NCBI RefSeq assembly: GCF_007746075.1
Contig: NZ_CP036339.1
Location: 3,005,786 to 3,069,785 of the forward strand
Reading direction: 5' to 3'
Source of the DNA: Lacipirellula limnantheis
GTDB lineage: Bacteria; Planctomycetota; Planctomycetia; Pirellulales; Lacipirellulaceae
DNA: 64,000 nucleotides
Shown here: positions 36,568 through 45,811 of the stretch, in pieces
How the letters are laid out: each line of letters starts with the position of its first letter
Position numbering within the stretch: position 1 is the first letter of the stretch
Notes under the pieces: model-generated
What the model was told of the DNA's origin: nothing
What the model saw: the letters and a program-made list of their open reading frames with translations, nothing else
Database searches by the model: none
Made by a program: the position numbers and the translations under genes

Positions 36568-38067
36568 GTGCGGAAGTCAAATCCCTTTTCCAACTTCGGC
36601 GGCATGAAGGTGAATCAACAGCTAACTGGGGTCACGAGCTACGTGGCTGGTAGACAAGGCGACGACGAGCTTCGGCTCGATGCGCTGATAGACCGCATCC
36701 ACGAGCTCACCCTTGCGGAGGCGTCGCCGCCAAGGCACTCGATTGCCGAATCGGTATCTGCGCCATCGCCACGTCCGATGATGGCTAATTTCATCTCTTG
36801 TCAACCTGACAGCTGGGTGCCGATTGAGCCTGATACGCTGACGGCGGGAGGGCTGACGGGCGGCGAAGGCGAAGCGCTGATTCTCAAGGTACTCAACAGC
36901 CGCGCGGAGGCGACTGGCCGATGTTTGTCTGAACAACTTAAACTGGCCTTTCGTCTCATCGATCCGCTCTTGCAAACGATGAAGCAGGACCGGCTCGTGG
37001 CCCATAAGGGCTCGGCCGCGATGAACGACTACACCTATCAACTTACGGAGATGGGCCGCGAGCGGGCCAGGAAGTGCGCGGAGCACTGCACGTACTGTGG
37101 CTCCGCCCCTGTTCCGTTGCGAGATTACATCGACAGCGTGAAACGGCAGTCGCTTACCAGCGAGCAGCCCACAGAAGAGGATTTACAGCGCGCGTTCGAA
37201 GACCTGATGATCAACCATGAGATGCTGCTGCGGCTGGGGACGGCCATCAATTCGGGCCGCGGTATGTTTCTGTTTGGCGCGCCTGGCAATGGCAAGACCA
37301 GCATTGCCGAACGAATCACCAAGGCCTTCGGGGAGACGATTTGGATTCCGCGAGCTCTTAGCATCGAGGGCGAAATCATGCGCCTTTTCGATCCGGGCGT
37401 CCATGAGGTAGCGCCGCTGCCAGAGAATCACAGTGTGCTTGATAGCCGCAAAGTCGATAATCGCTGGATTCGCATTCGCCGGCCCACGATCGTCGTCGGC
37501 GGCGAATTGACAATGGAACACCTGGAGGTGTCGCTTAACAGGGTGACCAACGTCAGCGAAGCGCCGGTGCAATTGAAGAGCAACTGCGGCACGCTGGTGA
37601 TCGACGACTTCGGTCGGCAGCGGATGACCACCGACCAGCTTCTCAATCGCTGGATCGTGCCGCTGGAAAAGCGGTACGACTTCTTGAATCTGGCCAACGG
37701 GACAAAGATTCAGGTGCCGTTCGATCAGTTGATCGTGTTCTCTACCAACCTGGAGCCAAAGAGCCTGGTGGATGACGCGTTCCTGCGGCGGATTCCGTAC
37801 AAGATTGAAGTCATCGACCCAGATGAGCAGTCGTTCCGCCAGTTAATGAAGACCATGGCAGCAAAAATGGAAGTCGAGTACGACGAGGCGGCCGTCGACT
37901 ATTTGTTGGATAAGCACTATCGGGCCGCGAATCGGAAGTTGCGCTGCTGCCAGCCGCGCGACCTTATTCTGCAGATTCTCAACTTCTGCCGCTACACGAA
38001 AAAGCCGGCGAAACTGACGCCGGAGAATTTCGATTTTGCGGTCGGCAATTATTTCGCGGTGCTGTAG
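36568..38067 (+). CDS. AAA+ ATPase with winged-helix-like N-terminus and Cys cluster
   Basis: 499 residues from GTG at 36568 (alternative ATG at 36604, starting MKVNQQLTGVTSY). Residues ~90-165 look like a winged helix (GEALILKVLNSRAEATGRCL). A C-x3-C-x2-C cluster follows in RKCAEHCTYCGSAP, possibly metal binding. The AAA+ core has Walker A GAPGNGKTS, Walker B GTLVIDDFGRQ, a sensor-1-like VFSTNLEP and an arginine in DDAFLRRIPYKIE. The C-terminal lid is helical with RKLRCCQPRDLILQILNFCR. I have seen this architecture in other planctomycetes as conserved ATPases without known role. The gene stands alone, just after an IS256 remnant and intact in reading frame. Confidence 0.88.
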   Translation: MRKSNPFSNFGGMKVNQQLTGVTSYVAGRQGDDELRLDALIDRIHELTLAEASPPRHSIAESVSAPSPRPMMANFISCQPDSWVPIEPDTLTAGGLTGGEGEALILKVLNSRAEATGRCLSEQLKLAFRLIDPLLQTMKQDRLVAHKGSAAMNDYTYQLTEMGRERARKCAEHCTYCGSAPVPLRDYIDSVKRQSLTSEQPTEEDLQRAFEDLMINHEMLLRLGTAINSGRGMFLFGAPGNGKTSIAERITKAFGETIWIPRALSIEGEIMRLFDPGVHEVAPLPENHSVLDSRKVDNRWIRIRRPTIVVGGELTMEHLEVSLNRVTNVSEAPVQLKSNCGTLVIDDFGRQRMTTDQLLNRWIVPLEKRYDFLNLANGTKIQVPFDQLIVFSTNLEPKSLVDDAFLRRIPYKIEVIDPDEQSFRQLMKTMAAKMEVEYDEAAVDYLLDKHYRAANRKLRCCQPRDLILQILNFCRYTKKPAKLTPENFDFAVGNYFAVL

Positions 38068-38683
38068 CCGGAGGGAGGGCGTCGCCCGTTCCTTTCGGCG
38101 ATCAAGCGGTGGCGAGGAAGCTGCACATCGACTGCCGCCTACTCGCGCGGCGAGTTAAACCACCAAGCGGAGACGCTGGCGGCTCCGAGTAGCGCATTGA
38201 TCGCCAGCGAGAGCAAGCAAAAGTGTTCTCGCTGAGTGACTTGCCGATGGAATACATCGGTCCGCTTACTTGGCTGATTCGCCGGTCAGGTCACTGTGGG
38301 CTTGTGGCGAGCTAGCTCCCTTAACTTCTGAACGGAGGGGCAGCGTGAGTACGTGCTCTCCGTCACAACCAGCTTGCGAATGATCTCCGCGACTTGGCCG
38401 CAGCACTCATCCTGGCGCAGCGCGAACGCAGTCTGCTCTTCGGGGAAACTCCTTTTTCGGCGTGGCTGGCGGCCCTCCTTAAAAATGCAAGTTAGCGAAG
38501 AATCTTACCTTCCGCGTGGAAGCAGAAAACAGCGCCGCGCGGGCGAACCAACGGTCGCGAACTTGGAACTTCACGACTGCCTCTGAGGGGATTTTCCGGT
38601 CCGGCGCCGCATCGCCTGAGCGAAACGGCTATAACTAGTTCCCAGCAGAGGGAAACCACGAATCACTCCTCAGGGCAAGAATC
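38068..38683. other. Intergenic stretch containing a decayed gene copy
   Basis: Holds the inverted, decayed copy of the Wzz-like gene's start (38101-38327). Nothing else is recognised; the short frame 38353-38586 looks non-coding. Confidence 0.5.
38101..38327 (-). pseudogene. Decayed inverted copy of the Wzz-like gene 5' region
   Basis: Read on the minus strand it matches 40980-41201, including the DNA before the start codon (GTTAAG-GAGCTAGCTCGC, then CAGCCAAGT and CGGACCGATGTAT). The encoded part HFCLLSLAINALLGAASVSA and WWFNSPRE aligns with the intact protein's membrane helix, then hits an in-frame TAG where the intact gene has TAC, and continues AAVDVQLPRHR against AVVYVQIPRYR. Confidence 0.8.
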
Positions 38684-39766
38684 ATGCGAAACTTCACGGT
38701 GCTGGCAGCAATCTGCGCGATGACGCTGACGGGTCGAGTTTCCGCGGCCCCGCTCAATTTGGCGCACGTCGCTGCCAATGCGAAGTGGGTCGCGCATCTT
38801 GATCTTGACGCCGTCCGCGCTTCCACCGTGGTCCAGCGGGCTTGGGAGAAGGGGACTACCAAGCATCCGGAGGCGAAGAATCGGCTGGCGACGGTCAGCG
38901 CCATGCTCGGCATGGACCCAACGAAAGATATCCATGGCATCACGTTCTATGGCGCCGGCTATGGCAAGGCTGCGGGCGTCATGATTATCGCTGGGGAAAT
39001 GAACTCCGAGCGTCTCCTCGGCCTGGCGAAGGTTATTCCCGGTCGAGAGACGACGAAGCAGGGTGATCGCGAATTGCACAGTTGGAGGAAAGGCGCCAAG
39101 ACTGTCGCCGCGATATTTCAGAGCGAGAAGTTATTGATCATCGGGGCCAGCGCGGACGACGTCGGCGCCGCCCTCCAGGTGATTGACGGCGACGCGGAGA
39201 GCATCGCGGCCGACGGGCCGCTCGGCGGCAACATCCCTCCCGGGACGACGTTCCTGCTACGCGCCGACGGAATCGCCGGGGCGAAGCTGCCTTGCAGGGC
39301 GCCGGTGGTGAAGCTGATTGATTCGCTGCGCATGGTCACTGGCGAGTCTGAGGGGACGTCGTTTTTTCGGGCGCGCCTGGAAATGACCAATCGCGATGCA
39401 ACCGAATTGGGACTGCAAGCCGTCAAAGGATGGCAAGCGCAGGGGAACTTGCTGTGTCCTGACGAGTTGGGCCGCAAATTTATCAACGCCCTGCGACCGA
39501 CGGCCGAAGGCGAAACGCTGACGCTGCTGTGGAACGCTCCGGCTGACGACGTCTGGAACGCCCTGCAGAATCTAGAGAAAGCGATCGGCCAGAAGATGGC
39601 GCGCCGTCAGAAGCATGCCAAGGCAGGGGGATGCCCGCTGTGTGCAGCATGTGAGTCGGGAAGCTGCCCCCTCTGCGCCAGCCATGACGAGGGTTGCCCT
39701 TGCGACGATTGCCAGAAGCCGCAGGACAAAACGACGAAGTCTGTAGCGCCGGAAGAGGATTTCTAA
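38684..39766 (+). CDS. Secreted protein with Cys-rich C-terminal tail
   Basis: 360 residues from ATG at 38684, with AGGG eight bases upstream. Signal peptide ends at GRVSAAP. The mature part has two alpha/beta halves. The first (NAKWVAHLDLDAVRASTVVQ) begins a pattern I know only from hypothetical planctomycete proteins. Here HGITFYGAGYGKAAGVMIIA and RGREL-like DRELHSWRKGAKTVAAIFQ follow. The last ~50 residues carry CPLCAACESGSCPLCASHD and GCPCDDCQ, nine Cys residues in C-x2-C pairs, suggesting metal binding or disulfides. No partner is obvious; the Wzz-like pair is downstream. Confidence 0.8.
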   Translation: MRNFTVLAAICAMTLTGRVSAAPLNLAHVAANAKWVAHLDLDAVRASTVVQRAWEKGTTKHPEAKNRLATVSAMLGMDPTKDIHGITFYGAGYGKAAGVMIIAGEMNSERLLGLAKVIPGRETTKQGDRELHSWRKGAKTVAAIFQSEKLLIIGASADDVGAALQVIDGDAESIAADGPLGGNIPPGTTFLLRADGIAGAKLPCRAPVVKLIDSLRMVTGESEGTSFFRARLEMTNRDATELGLQAVKGWQAQGNLLCPDELGRKFINALRPTAEGETLTLLWNAPADDVWNALQNLEKAIGQKMARRQKHAKAGGCPLCAACESGSCPLCASHDEGCPCDDCQKPQDKTTKSVAPEEDF

Positions 39767-40276
39767 GTCGACTCCATCCTCATGGGTTGCAGAAGTCGCC
39801 GCCTCCGGCGCGCGTGATTCCGCCGGCGAATTCCCGGCGTCGCGTCCGTCTAGATCCAGGAATTGCAGCCTGTCATCCTCTCTCAGCGACGCGACCAATG
39901 AATTTGAGTTCAACGATTCTCAAAATCAGTTGATCGGCAGTCTGGCAAGAAAGATGGCGTTGGTTGGTTTGGTGATGATGCTTTTCGGACTGCTGCAACT
40001 GATCAACGGCGTGACGTCGGAGTGAGCGTGCCGGTTTCTTGCCGGCGCTATCAAGCCCCCGATAAAGCGCCGCCTGCCGCCGTCCGTGCGCCTACCACAC
40101 GTCGTTAGGCCATCGCCCGCCAAGCCGCCCCTCGAACGGAGGTCAAGCTTGGGGGCTTTACCACAGCCCATCAATGGATTAGTGGTATGTCCGGCAGGCG
40201 GCGTAGTCGAACAGGTCATCAGCGCCCTGAAAGTGCGCTGTGATCCCACGGAGGGAATCGTCCTATGTGTCCGTAG
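39767..40276. other. Intergenic stretch with a possible tiny membrane peptide
   Basis: No recognised gene except the short candidate at 39954-40025. Confidence 0.35.
39954..40025 (+). CDS. Possible 23-residue membrane peptide
   Basis: MALVGLVMMLFGLLQLINGV followed by TSE and stop. It is one hydrophobic helix with a weak AAGAAAG upstream. Weakly supported. Confidence 0.2.
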   Translation: MALVGLVMMLFGLLQLINGVTSE

Positions 40277-40651
40277 TTGCCGCCGCGAGGCGTACGGTTC
40301 ACCTTCTACGGAGGGCCTCACGACGGGCACGTCGAACTGGCGAGCGCCGACGAGCCTACGAGCTGGGGGGCTCTGCAATGGTCGGCCAGCGAGGGCGGAC
40401 GCGTGGGCTATCGGTTCGCGGTCGTCTCTGAACTGCTGGCGCAAACGCTCGCGTCGACCCTGGAGCGATTCGAGGAGTCAGGCGAGCTCGATCTCACGCC
40501 GCTGGATGGTGCGTCAGCCCACTGCTTCGAAATCGTGTCGCAGGAGCGCGAAGACGACGATACGCTGAGCGCCCGCTGCGCGTATGTGGGCGACGTGCCG
40601 CTGGACGCAATCGTCGGCAAGACGCCGACGGCGCGGCTCTCGTCAATATAG
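40277..40651 (+). CDS. Conserved small hypothetical protein
   Basis: 124 residues beginning at TTG 40277, directly after an in-frame TAG, so no longer start is possible. The opening RFTFYGGPHDGHVELASADE resembles small proteins with a GGPHDG motif that I know only as hypothetical. The middle (FAVVSELLAQTLASTLERFE) is helical and the end is acidic. Cytoplasmic, no signal peptide. Confidence 0.55.
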   Translation: MPPRGVRFTFYGGPHDGHVELASADEPTSWGALQWSASEGGRVGYRFAVVSELLAQTLASTLERFEESGELDLTPLDGASAHCFEIVSQEREDDDTLSARCAYVGDVPLDAIVGKTPTARLSSI

Positions 40652-40763
40652 GCGTCCCCGGGTCTCCATGACGCCGCGAGAAATAACGTGAACGCCAATC
40701 TCATTCACTGGCAGAGGCGCCGCCTGTCCGCTGGCAAGTCAGCTGCGGAAGCTGTGCAGCGAT

Positions 40764-40805
40764 CTTCTCTCCACCGCCTTCTCTCCACCGCCTTCTCTCC
40801 ACCCG
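40764..40805 (+). repeat. Three tandem 14-bp units
   Basis: CTTCTCTCCACCGC twice, then CTTCTCTCCACCCG. Located in the gap before the Wzz-like gene. Confidence 0.8.
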
Positions 40806-41053
40806 AAGGCATGGGCGCAAGGTAGGTGAATGGGCAGCCGTCAGGTAGTTTTGCCGGCGGCTGTCGGGGTGGTTGGCTTTCCATGGCCGCCTCGATAGTT
40901 GCGGCACAAGAACCTACGCTCGGCGCGGATCCGTCTTGCGGCAGCGGAGCAGGGGGCATAGCGGAGGCAAGAGAACGGCAAGTTAAGAGAGCTAGCTCGC
41001 AACACGCCTATACTAATCTGGCCGGCCAACCAGCCAAGTCAACGGACCGATGT

Positions 41054-41812
41054 ATGCCATCGCCAAGTCACTCGGCGAGAACACTATTGCCCTTACTGGC
41101 GATCATGGCGCTAATTGCAGGCGCTGGCGTCGCCGCTTGGTGGTTTAACTCGCCGCGCGAGTACGCGGTCGTTTACGTCCAGATTCCTCGCTACCGCTCC
41201 ATTCTGGATGGCGCGGATTCCGAACCATGGGACGAATACCGCCGCCGCCGCGGCGATTACAAATCGCTTCTCGTCAGTCCGTTGGTGATCGACGCCGCGC
41301 TGACGCGGCCCGAGATGGCGACCCTACGGCAATCAGGCGAGCGCCAAGCCTTGCAAGAGTGGCTTCGTCAGTCGATTGCCGCCGTGTTTCCCAACGACGG
41401 CGAACTGATGCAAATCTCCTTGCCCGTCGGGCATCTAGACGCCGATCAATCCATCCAAATGTTAGACGCCGTGGCAACGTCCTTTCACGAAAAGGTCGCA
41501 CTACGCGTTCGCCTGGACAGAGCGGCGTTAATGATCGATTTTAAAACCGTCGTTGATGACATGAAAAATCGGCTCGAAGCGCAGCTCAAAGATTTGCACA
41601 AAATGGAAAGTGCACCCCCGCCTGCCGACGCGACCGCAATCGCGTTTCTCAAGGAGCGCTGCTCGTTAGAACGCAAGCTATTGGGCGAGTGCGAACTCCA
41701 GCTGCTTACATTTCACCTAGCCAATGAGCTGGACGACCGTTCTGGGCGCAGTGGGCGCTATCCCGCCGACGCGCCGCAAATCCTGCAACGAGCCGCCATG
41801 GCGCGTCACTGA
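41054..41812 (+). CDS. Membrane-anchored Wzz-like / coiled-coil protein
   Basis: 252 residues from ATG at 41054. A hydrophobic helix (LLPLLAIMALIAGAGVAAWW) is followed by FNSPREYAVVYVQIPRYRSI, then YKSLLVSPLVIDAALTRPEM and coiled-coil segments (FKTVVDDMKNRLEAQLKDLH). This arrangement, with a periplasmic lipid-proximal beta strand followed by long helices, is that of chain-length determinants (Wzz/PCP) of exopolysaccharide export, but the second membrane helix is not seen. A decayed copy of its 5' part lies inverted at 38101-38327. The carboxypeptidase-regulatory/TPR gene follows closely on the same strand. Confidence 0.65.
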   Translation: MPSPSHSARTLLPLLAIMALIAGAGVAAWWFNSPREYAVVYVQIPRYRSILDGADSEPWDEYRRRRGDYKSLLVSPLVIDAALTRPEMATLRQSGERQALQEWLRQSIAAVFPNDGELMQISLPVGHLDADQSIQMLDAVATSFHEKVALRVRLDRAALMIDFKTVVDDMKNRLEAQLKDLHKMESAPPPADATAIAFLKERCSLERKLLGECELQLLTFHLANELDDRSGRSGRYPADAPQILQRAAMARH

Positions 41813-41923
41813 TCGTCGACGAGGAGCTAGATGGTCTTCGATAATAGAACCATGCATCGAGCTAGCGACAGCGAGAGCGCCGGTAGGCAGGCGCCGCGGT
41901 CGCGTTGTTGGGGAGATCGAATC

Positions 41924-43930
41924 GTGAGGCAACGACAGGTCGTTTGGCGGATTCTGTTGTCGGTCGGGTTGGTCGCTTCAGCGGCGCAGGCCCAAGGGCA
42001 AGAAGGGATCCCGCCCGAATTGCTCGCCCTTCTGGTGGAGCCGTCCGAACCGCCAGTCCCGCGCATGATCGCCGGGCAAATTGTCGATGAGAACCAGCGA
42101 CCATTGGCCGGCGTCGAGGTTGTGGTGCTGGAGTCGAACGAGAACGATGGCGCCTCCCAGCGAGTGGCGAGCGCGACGTCCGACTTGATCGGCCATTACC
42201 AAATCCCCTTGGGAGAATGGACGCAGCGGCGATATCCGCAAGGCAAGGTCTTGCCCGTCGACTGGGTGGATGGGGATCCCCCGCTGCTGACGATCGTCGC
42301 CAAAGCGCCCGGTCGAGCTTCGTTCCGGGTCGGGGTATCGTCTGCGGACGCGGTCAATCTGGGGGACGTGACGGACATCATGCTGCCGCCCGCGGCCTCC
42401 TTACGGGGCGTCGTGACGAAGGCCGACGGGACGCCGGTGTCGGGGGCAGTGGTCTCAGCGACGGTCGGCGTGGCGTGGCCGCGCATTGACGACGGAATTT
42501 TCCGGGCGCGCACCGATGCTCAAGGCCGGTACGAAATTGCCGACTTGATCGCCTTCAGCCAAGACGAACCGACCGACAAAGGGAGGCCCGTGGCTTATGG
42601 GATGGTGAAGGCGACGAGATCTCTGCAGCTTCCCGGGCTGATCGTCGGCGATGACAACCACATCAATCTCACGGTCGAGCACCCCGATTTCGCCGTGAAG
42701 CACATGCGCTGCAAGCGGGTTCCGGGCGAAGTCAACGTCAGTCTCGATCCCGCGGCGATCTTATCGGGCCGCGTGGTCGCCGCCAGTGGCAGCGGCGTCT
42801 CCGAGGCTCTGGTTTGCGTGGCGAGTGTGGCGAGTGCGGAGCCGGAGGCAGAAGGGGAGGGCGACGTCGGGCGGCGGTACGTTGAGACGGTCAGAACGGA
42901 TGTAGACGGACGCTACTTGTTTCGCAGTCTCCCGGCGGGCGACTACGTTGCGTCGGCGAGACTGGGCCATTACCAATACATGGCGCCGACCAATCTCCAG
43001 GCCAAGGCCGGCGAAACGATGATCGCCGATGATCTCGTCGCCTCAAGCCCGTGCCTGATCCGGGTACGGCTGATTGACGATCAGACGGGGCAGCCGCTGG
43101 CGATTGAGAAGAACGTCCTCGCCCTGTTCTTCCTGACGACCGGCGACGCCGACCGACAAACCACGTCAGCCGTCCCGGTTCTGCTCACCGGCGACCACTT
43201 CGAGCTTCGCTCCAGAGCGGGCGACTTCAGTCTGAGTTTCAGTCACCTGAGGGGCGAAGACGACACCGAGCTGTATGATCCCATTCCGTTTCAGATTGCC
43301 GGCAGGATCGACGTCGACCCCGCTCCACCCCTGGACGTGAGCTTTCGCCTGCGATCTCAGCGCATGGCGGAAGAGGCCCGCAAAAAGCATCAGGCGTCGG
43401 TTGCGCAAGCCGAGCAACATGCTCGCGACGGCCAGTTCGAAGCGGCGATCGAGTTGCTCGATGAAGCGCTCGCGGCGTCTCCGAAGTCCATGCCGGCACG
43501 ACGGCTGCGTGCCGACGCTCGGTCAAAACTGCAGCAGTACCGCGAGGCGATCGAAGATTACACAGCGCTGCTGACCGACGATGAGGTCCTGGAGGTCCTG
43601 GGCGATGACGCGCAGCGCATTACCATCCGCAACGATTTGGCGTTTATCCTGGCGACTGCGCCCGACGAAAGCCTACGCGACGGGGCAAGGGCGGTCGAGT
43701 TGGCGCTGGAGGCGGTGCAGCTGGCGGAACAGTCGCATGTTCTGTTCGATACGGTTGCAGTCGCCTACGCCGAGACGGGAGACTTTTCGGAAGCGATCCG
43801 CTGGATGGAGAAGGCCATCGCACTGGATCCGCAACGCGAGGCGTATCAGCGACATCTCCAGCTAATGCGCGCGGGCCAACCGGTGCGTCAGGAAGAAGAG
43901 GCCCAGGACGACGACGGCGCCGGCCCTTGA
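41924..43930 (+). CDS. Secreted protein with carboxypeptidase-regulatory domains and C-terminal TPR
   Basis: 668 residues when started at GTG 41924, where GGGGAG lies eight bases upstream and the product begins with a clean signal peptide (QVVWRILLSVGLVASAAQAQ). ATG at 41831 is also preceded by AGGAG but adds 31 hydrophilic residues. Three carboxypeptidase-regulatory-like (CarboxypepD_reg) modules are visible: IAGQIVDENQRPLAGVEVVV, LRGVVTKADGTPVSGAVVSA and LSGRVVAASGSGVSEALVCV, each followed by a DGRYLF/QGRYEI type strand. The C-terminal ~200 residues form TPRs (ARDGQFEAAIELLDEALAAS; FSEAIRWMEKAIALDP). Probably a periplasmic scaffold. It starts 112 bases after the Wzz-like gene. Confidence 0.85.
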   Translation: MRQRQVVWRILLSVGLVASAAQAQGQEGIPPELLALLVEPSEPPVPRMIAGQIVDENQRPLAGVEVVVLESNENDGASQRVASATSDLIGHYQIPLGEWTQRRYPQGKVLPVDWVDGDPPLLTIVAKAPGRASFRVGVSSADAVNLGDVTDIMLPPAASLRGVVTKADGTPVSGAVVSATVGVAWPRIDDGIFRARTDAQGRYEIADLIAFSQDEPTDKGRPVAYGMVKATRSLQLPGLIVGDDNHINLTVEHPDFAVKHMRCKRVPGEVNVSLDPAAILSGRVVAASGSGVSEALVCVASVASAEPEAEGEGDVGRRYVETVRTDVDGRYLFRSLPAGDYVASARLGHYQYMAPTNLQAKAGETMIADDLVASSPCLIRVRLIDDQTGQPLAIEKNVLALFFLTTGDADRQTTSAVPVLLTGDHFELRSRAGDFSLSFSHLRGEDDTELYDPIPFQIAGRIDVDPAPPLDVSFRLRSQRMAEEARKKHQASVAQAEQHARDGQFEAAIELLDEALAASPKSMPARRLRADARSKLQQYREAIEDYTALLTDDEVLEVLGDDAQRITIRNDLAFILATAPDESLRDGARAVELALEAVQLAEQSHVLFDTVAVAYAETGDFSEAIRWMEKAIALDPQREAYQRHLQLMRAGQPVRQEEEAQDDDGAGP

Positions 43931-44016
43931 ACATCGCCCATCCACGAGGAACGTCATGAACCGTCCTTGCCGCATCGGAGCATGTTTGGCGTTTGTCGAC
44001 GCGGTTCGAGCATCCG

Positions 44017-44625
44017 TTACTGCAGCGCCGCGGTGCGAACTTCGGTCACGACCCCATCGCGCACGACGCACCAGATGATCCGCTCGACGGTTCGCTCCGC
44101 CTGTCGCGGACCGTAATGCATGAGAACTTTGATGGCAAACTCGCCCGTTCCCGAAACGCACGCAGTGCAGACAAGTTGTGGACGAAATCTTGAGTGTGAC
44201 GCCCTAGTAAACCGATCGGACGTCGAACTCGACTCGCCGAGTCGATCCCATACCCGATCGAACATGCGCCAGGCTTCATCGAAGACGCCAGTCTGAAAAT
44301 CGGGACTGGGGCTCGGACCCGACGGACCGCCGAACACGCCGCGGCAGCGGGCTTCGAATTGCTGCTCGAGCTCGCGAATGATTCGCCGCGCGATCTCGAG
44401 CTCGCGCTCGACCCCATCAGCCTCGTCGAAGACCACTTCTTCGAGTGGCACGTCGAGACCACTGGCAATGAACGCCAGGAAGTCGCGTTTGATCGGACGG
44501 CTGCTTTCGGCGTTCCTCACGGTCCGCTCGGAAACGCCGGTGCGTAGTGCGAGCTCAATCTGCGTGATCCCCAGCCGCCGGCGCAAGGCAGCCAGTTTGT
44601 CGCCAAACGCTCGTTGCGTCGTCAT
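44017..44625 (-). CDS. XRE-family regulator with C-terminal extension
   Basis: 202 residues from ATG at 44625, with GAGAGG a few bases upstream. The N-terminal helix-turn-helix (FGDKLAALRRRLGITQIELA, then RTGVSERTVRNAESSRPIKR) is of the Cro/CI type. A coiled region (ELEIARRIIRELEQQFEARC) follows. The C-terminal ~95 residues (FDEAWRMFDRVWDRLGESSS to the end) form an alpha/beta domain with a final beta stretch (ERIIWCVVRDGVVTEVRTAA) reminiscent of NTF2/SnoaL-type folds, though this is uncertain. It ends 86 bases from the convergent CarboxypepD_reg/TPR gene. Confidence 0.8.
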   Translation of the reverse strand: MTTQRAFGDKLAALRRRLGITQIELALRTGVSERTVRNAESSRPIKRDFLAFIASGLDVPLEEVVFDEADGVERELEIARRIIRELEQQFEARCRGVFGGPSGPSPSPDFQTGVFDEAWRMFDRVWDRLGESSSTSDRFTRASHSRFRPQLVCTACVSGTGEFAIKVLMHYGPRQAERTVERIIWCVVRDGVVTEVRTAALQ

Positions 44626-45160
44626 GGCGTCCTCTCGTAGGGTGGTTGGCGTCGTTAGCGACGCAGGGTGTGACCCCATGACGAGCGGGACCGCCTGTAA
44701 AATCCGGTCGGTCATGGAAGTGCGTCAGGGCCGCCGTCAGCGTGCGGAGTCAACCGCCTTGTTCGCAAAACGTCGATCCTGACAAACGGTTTCGCCTTCT
44801 CCCTCTCCGTTAACCTAGGGTGACGTCGCAGCCGATAACGGACGGTTTCTTTGGAGATCTGCCCGCTATTTCCCCAACTTGGGGAGGCCGCCAAACGACT
44901 CAACGCCGGCCGTGCGGCCCAGTGAACGTTAGTCGCACCTCTCCATTTAATAGTGGCGCCAAACGCTGAAGGAAGCGGTCGTCAATTCCCGCGAAATTGC
45001 GGGAAATCACCAGCGGCGCCAAGCGGCCAGCCGGTTGGAGGTCGATTTGCGCAGGAACTCGCGGGCGGGCGATTGATTTCGCCGCCATGTGAGTCAAAAA
45101 TCGACCTGGGCGAACAACGAGCGCCCACCCTCGCTGCCCAGCGCCCGTTTTGAGTAATCC
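44626..45160. other. Divergent promoter region
   Basis: Lies between the XRE regulator (minus) and the ECF sigma factor (plus). No gene supported; it probably carries both promoters. Confidence 0.4.
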
Positions 45161-45811
45161 ATGACGTCGCCATCCGCGGTGCCCACGACGTCCGCCGCCG
45201 ACGGCCCGACCAGCTCCACGGCCGTCCGCATCGACGCCGCGAAGCGCGGGTGCCACGAATCATTCGGCGTGTTGGCGGAGCACTGCCGACAGTATCTGCT
45301 GCTGGTGGCGTCGGGCGAACTTCCGCACGATCTGCGCGCGAAGATTGCGCCCTCGGACGTCGTCCAAGAAACGCTAGTGCGAGCGCAGCAGGGAATCCAT
45401 CGATTTTCCGGAAACTCCGAAGCGGAGTTTCGCTCGTGGATTCGACAGATCCTCGTGCACTACGCGGCCCACGTCGGTCGGCACTATCGACAAACGGCGC
45501 GGCGCGACGTGGCCCGCGAGGTGAGTTTGGACGCGCCTGGGCGCTGGCGCGGGCCAATCGAGCAACTCGTCGCTGACTTCACGCCGCCGGTGGCGCGACT
45601 GGAGCGACTCGATCAGGCGACGCTGCTCGAGCGCGCCCTGGAACGAGCCCCTGCCCCCTATCGTCGCGTGCTCATGCTCCGCACGGTGGAAGGGTTGCCG
45701 TTCGCCGACGTCGGCGAGGTGCTGGGCGTCTCGGCGGAGGCGGCGCGAAAGCTCTGGGTGCGTGCGATTGCGGCTCTGCAGCGGGAGATCAAGCGTGACC
45801 AACTTTCGTAA
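45161..45811 (+). CDS. ECF sigma factor paired with kinase
   Basis: 216 residues. Region 2 (~45-110) has LPHDLRAKIAPSDVVQETLV and FSGNSEAEFRSWIRQILVHY. Region 4 (~150-210) is ERLDQATLLERALERAPAPY, with VLMLRTVEGLPFADVGEVLG and VSAEAARKLWVRAIAAL as the helix-turn-helix. It belongs to the planctomycete ECF type whose promoter selection is thought to be controlled by the neighbouring Ser/Thr kinase. The stop codon (45809-45811) overlaps the kinase gene start at 45795, so both are co-translated. Confidence 0.93.
   Translation: MTSPSAVPTTSAADGPTSSTAVRIDAAKRGCHESFGVLAEHCRQYLLLVASGELPHDLRAKIAPSDVVQETLVRAQQGIHRFSGNSEAEFRSWIRQILVHYAAHVGRHYRQTARRDVAREVSLDAPGRWRGPIEQLVADFTPPVARLERLDQATLLERALERAPAPYRRVLMLRTVEGLPFADVGEVLGVSAEAARKLWVRAIAALQREIKRDQLS

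Noticed and set aside
39926-40444. 172-residue minus-strand frame
   Set aside because: Overlaps the better-supported small gene at 40277 and has no motif.
40764-40805. Three 14-bp tandem units as a regulatory array
   Set aside because: Too few and too short to claim function; listed only as a simple repeat.
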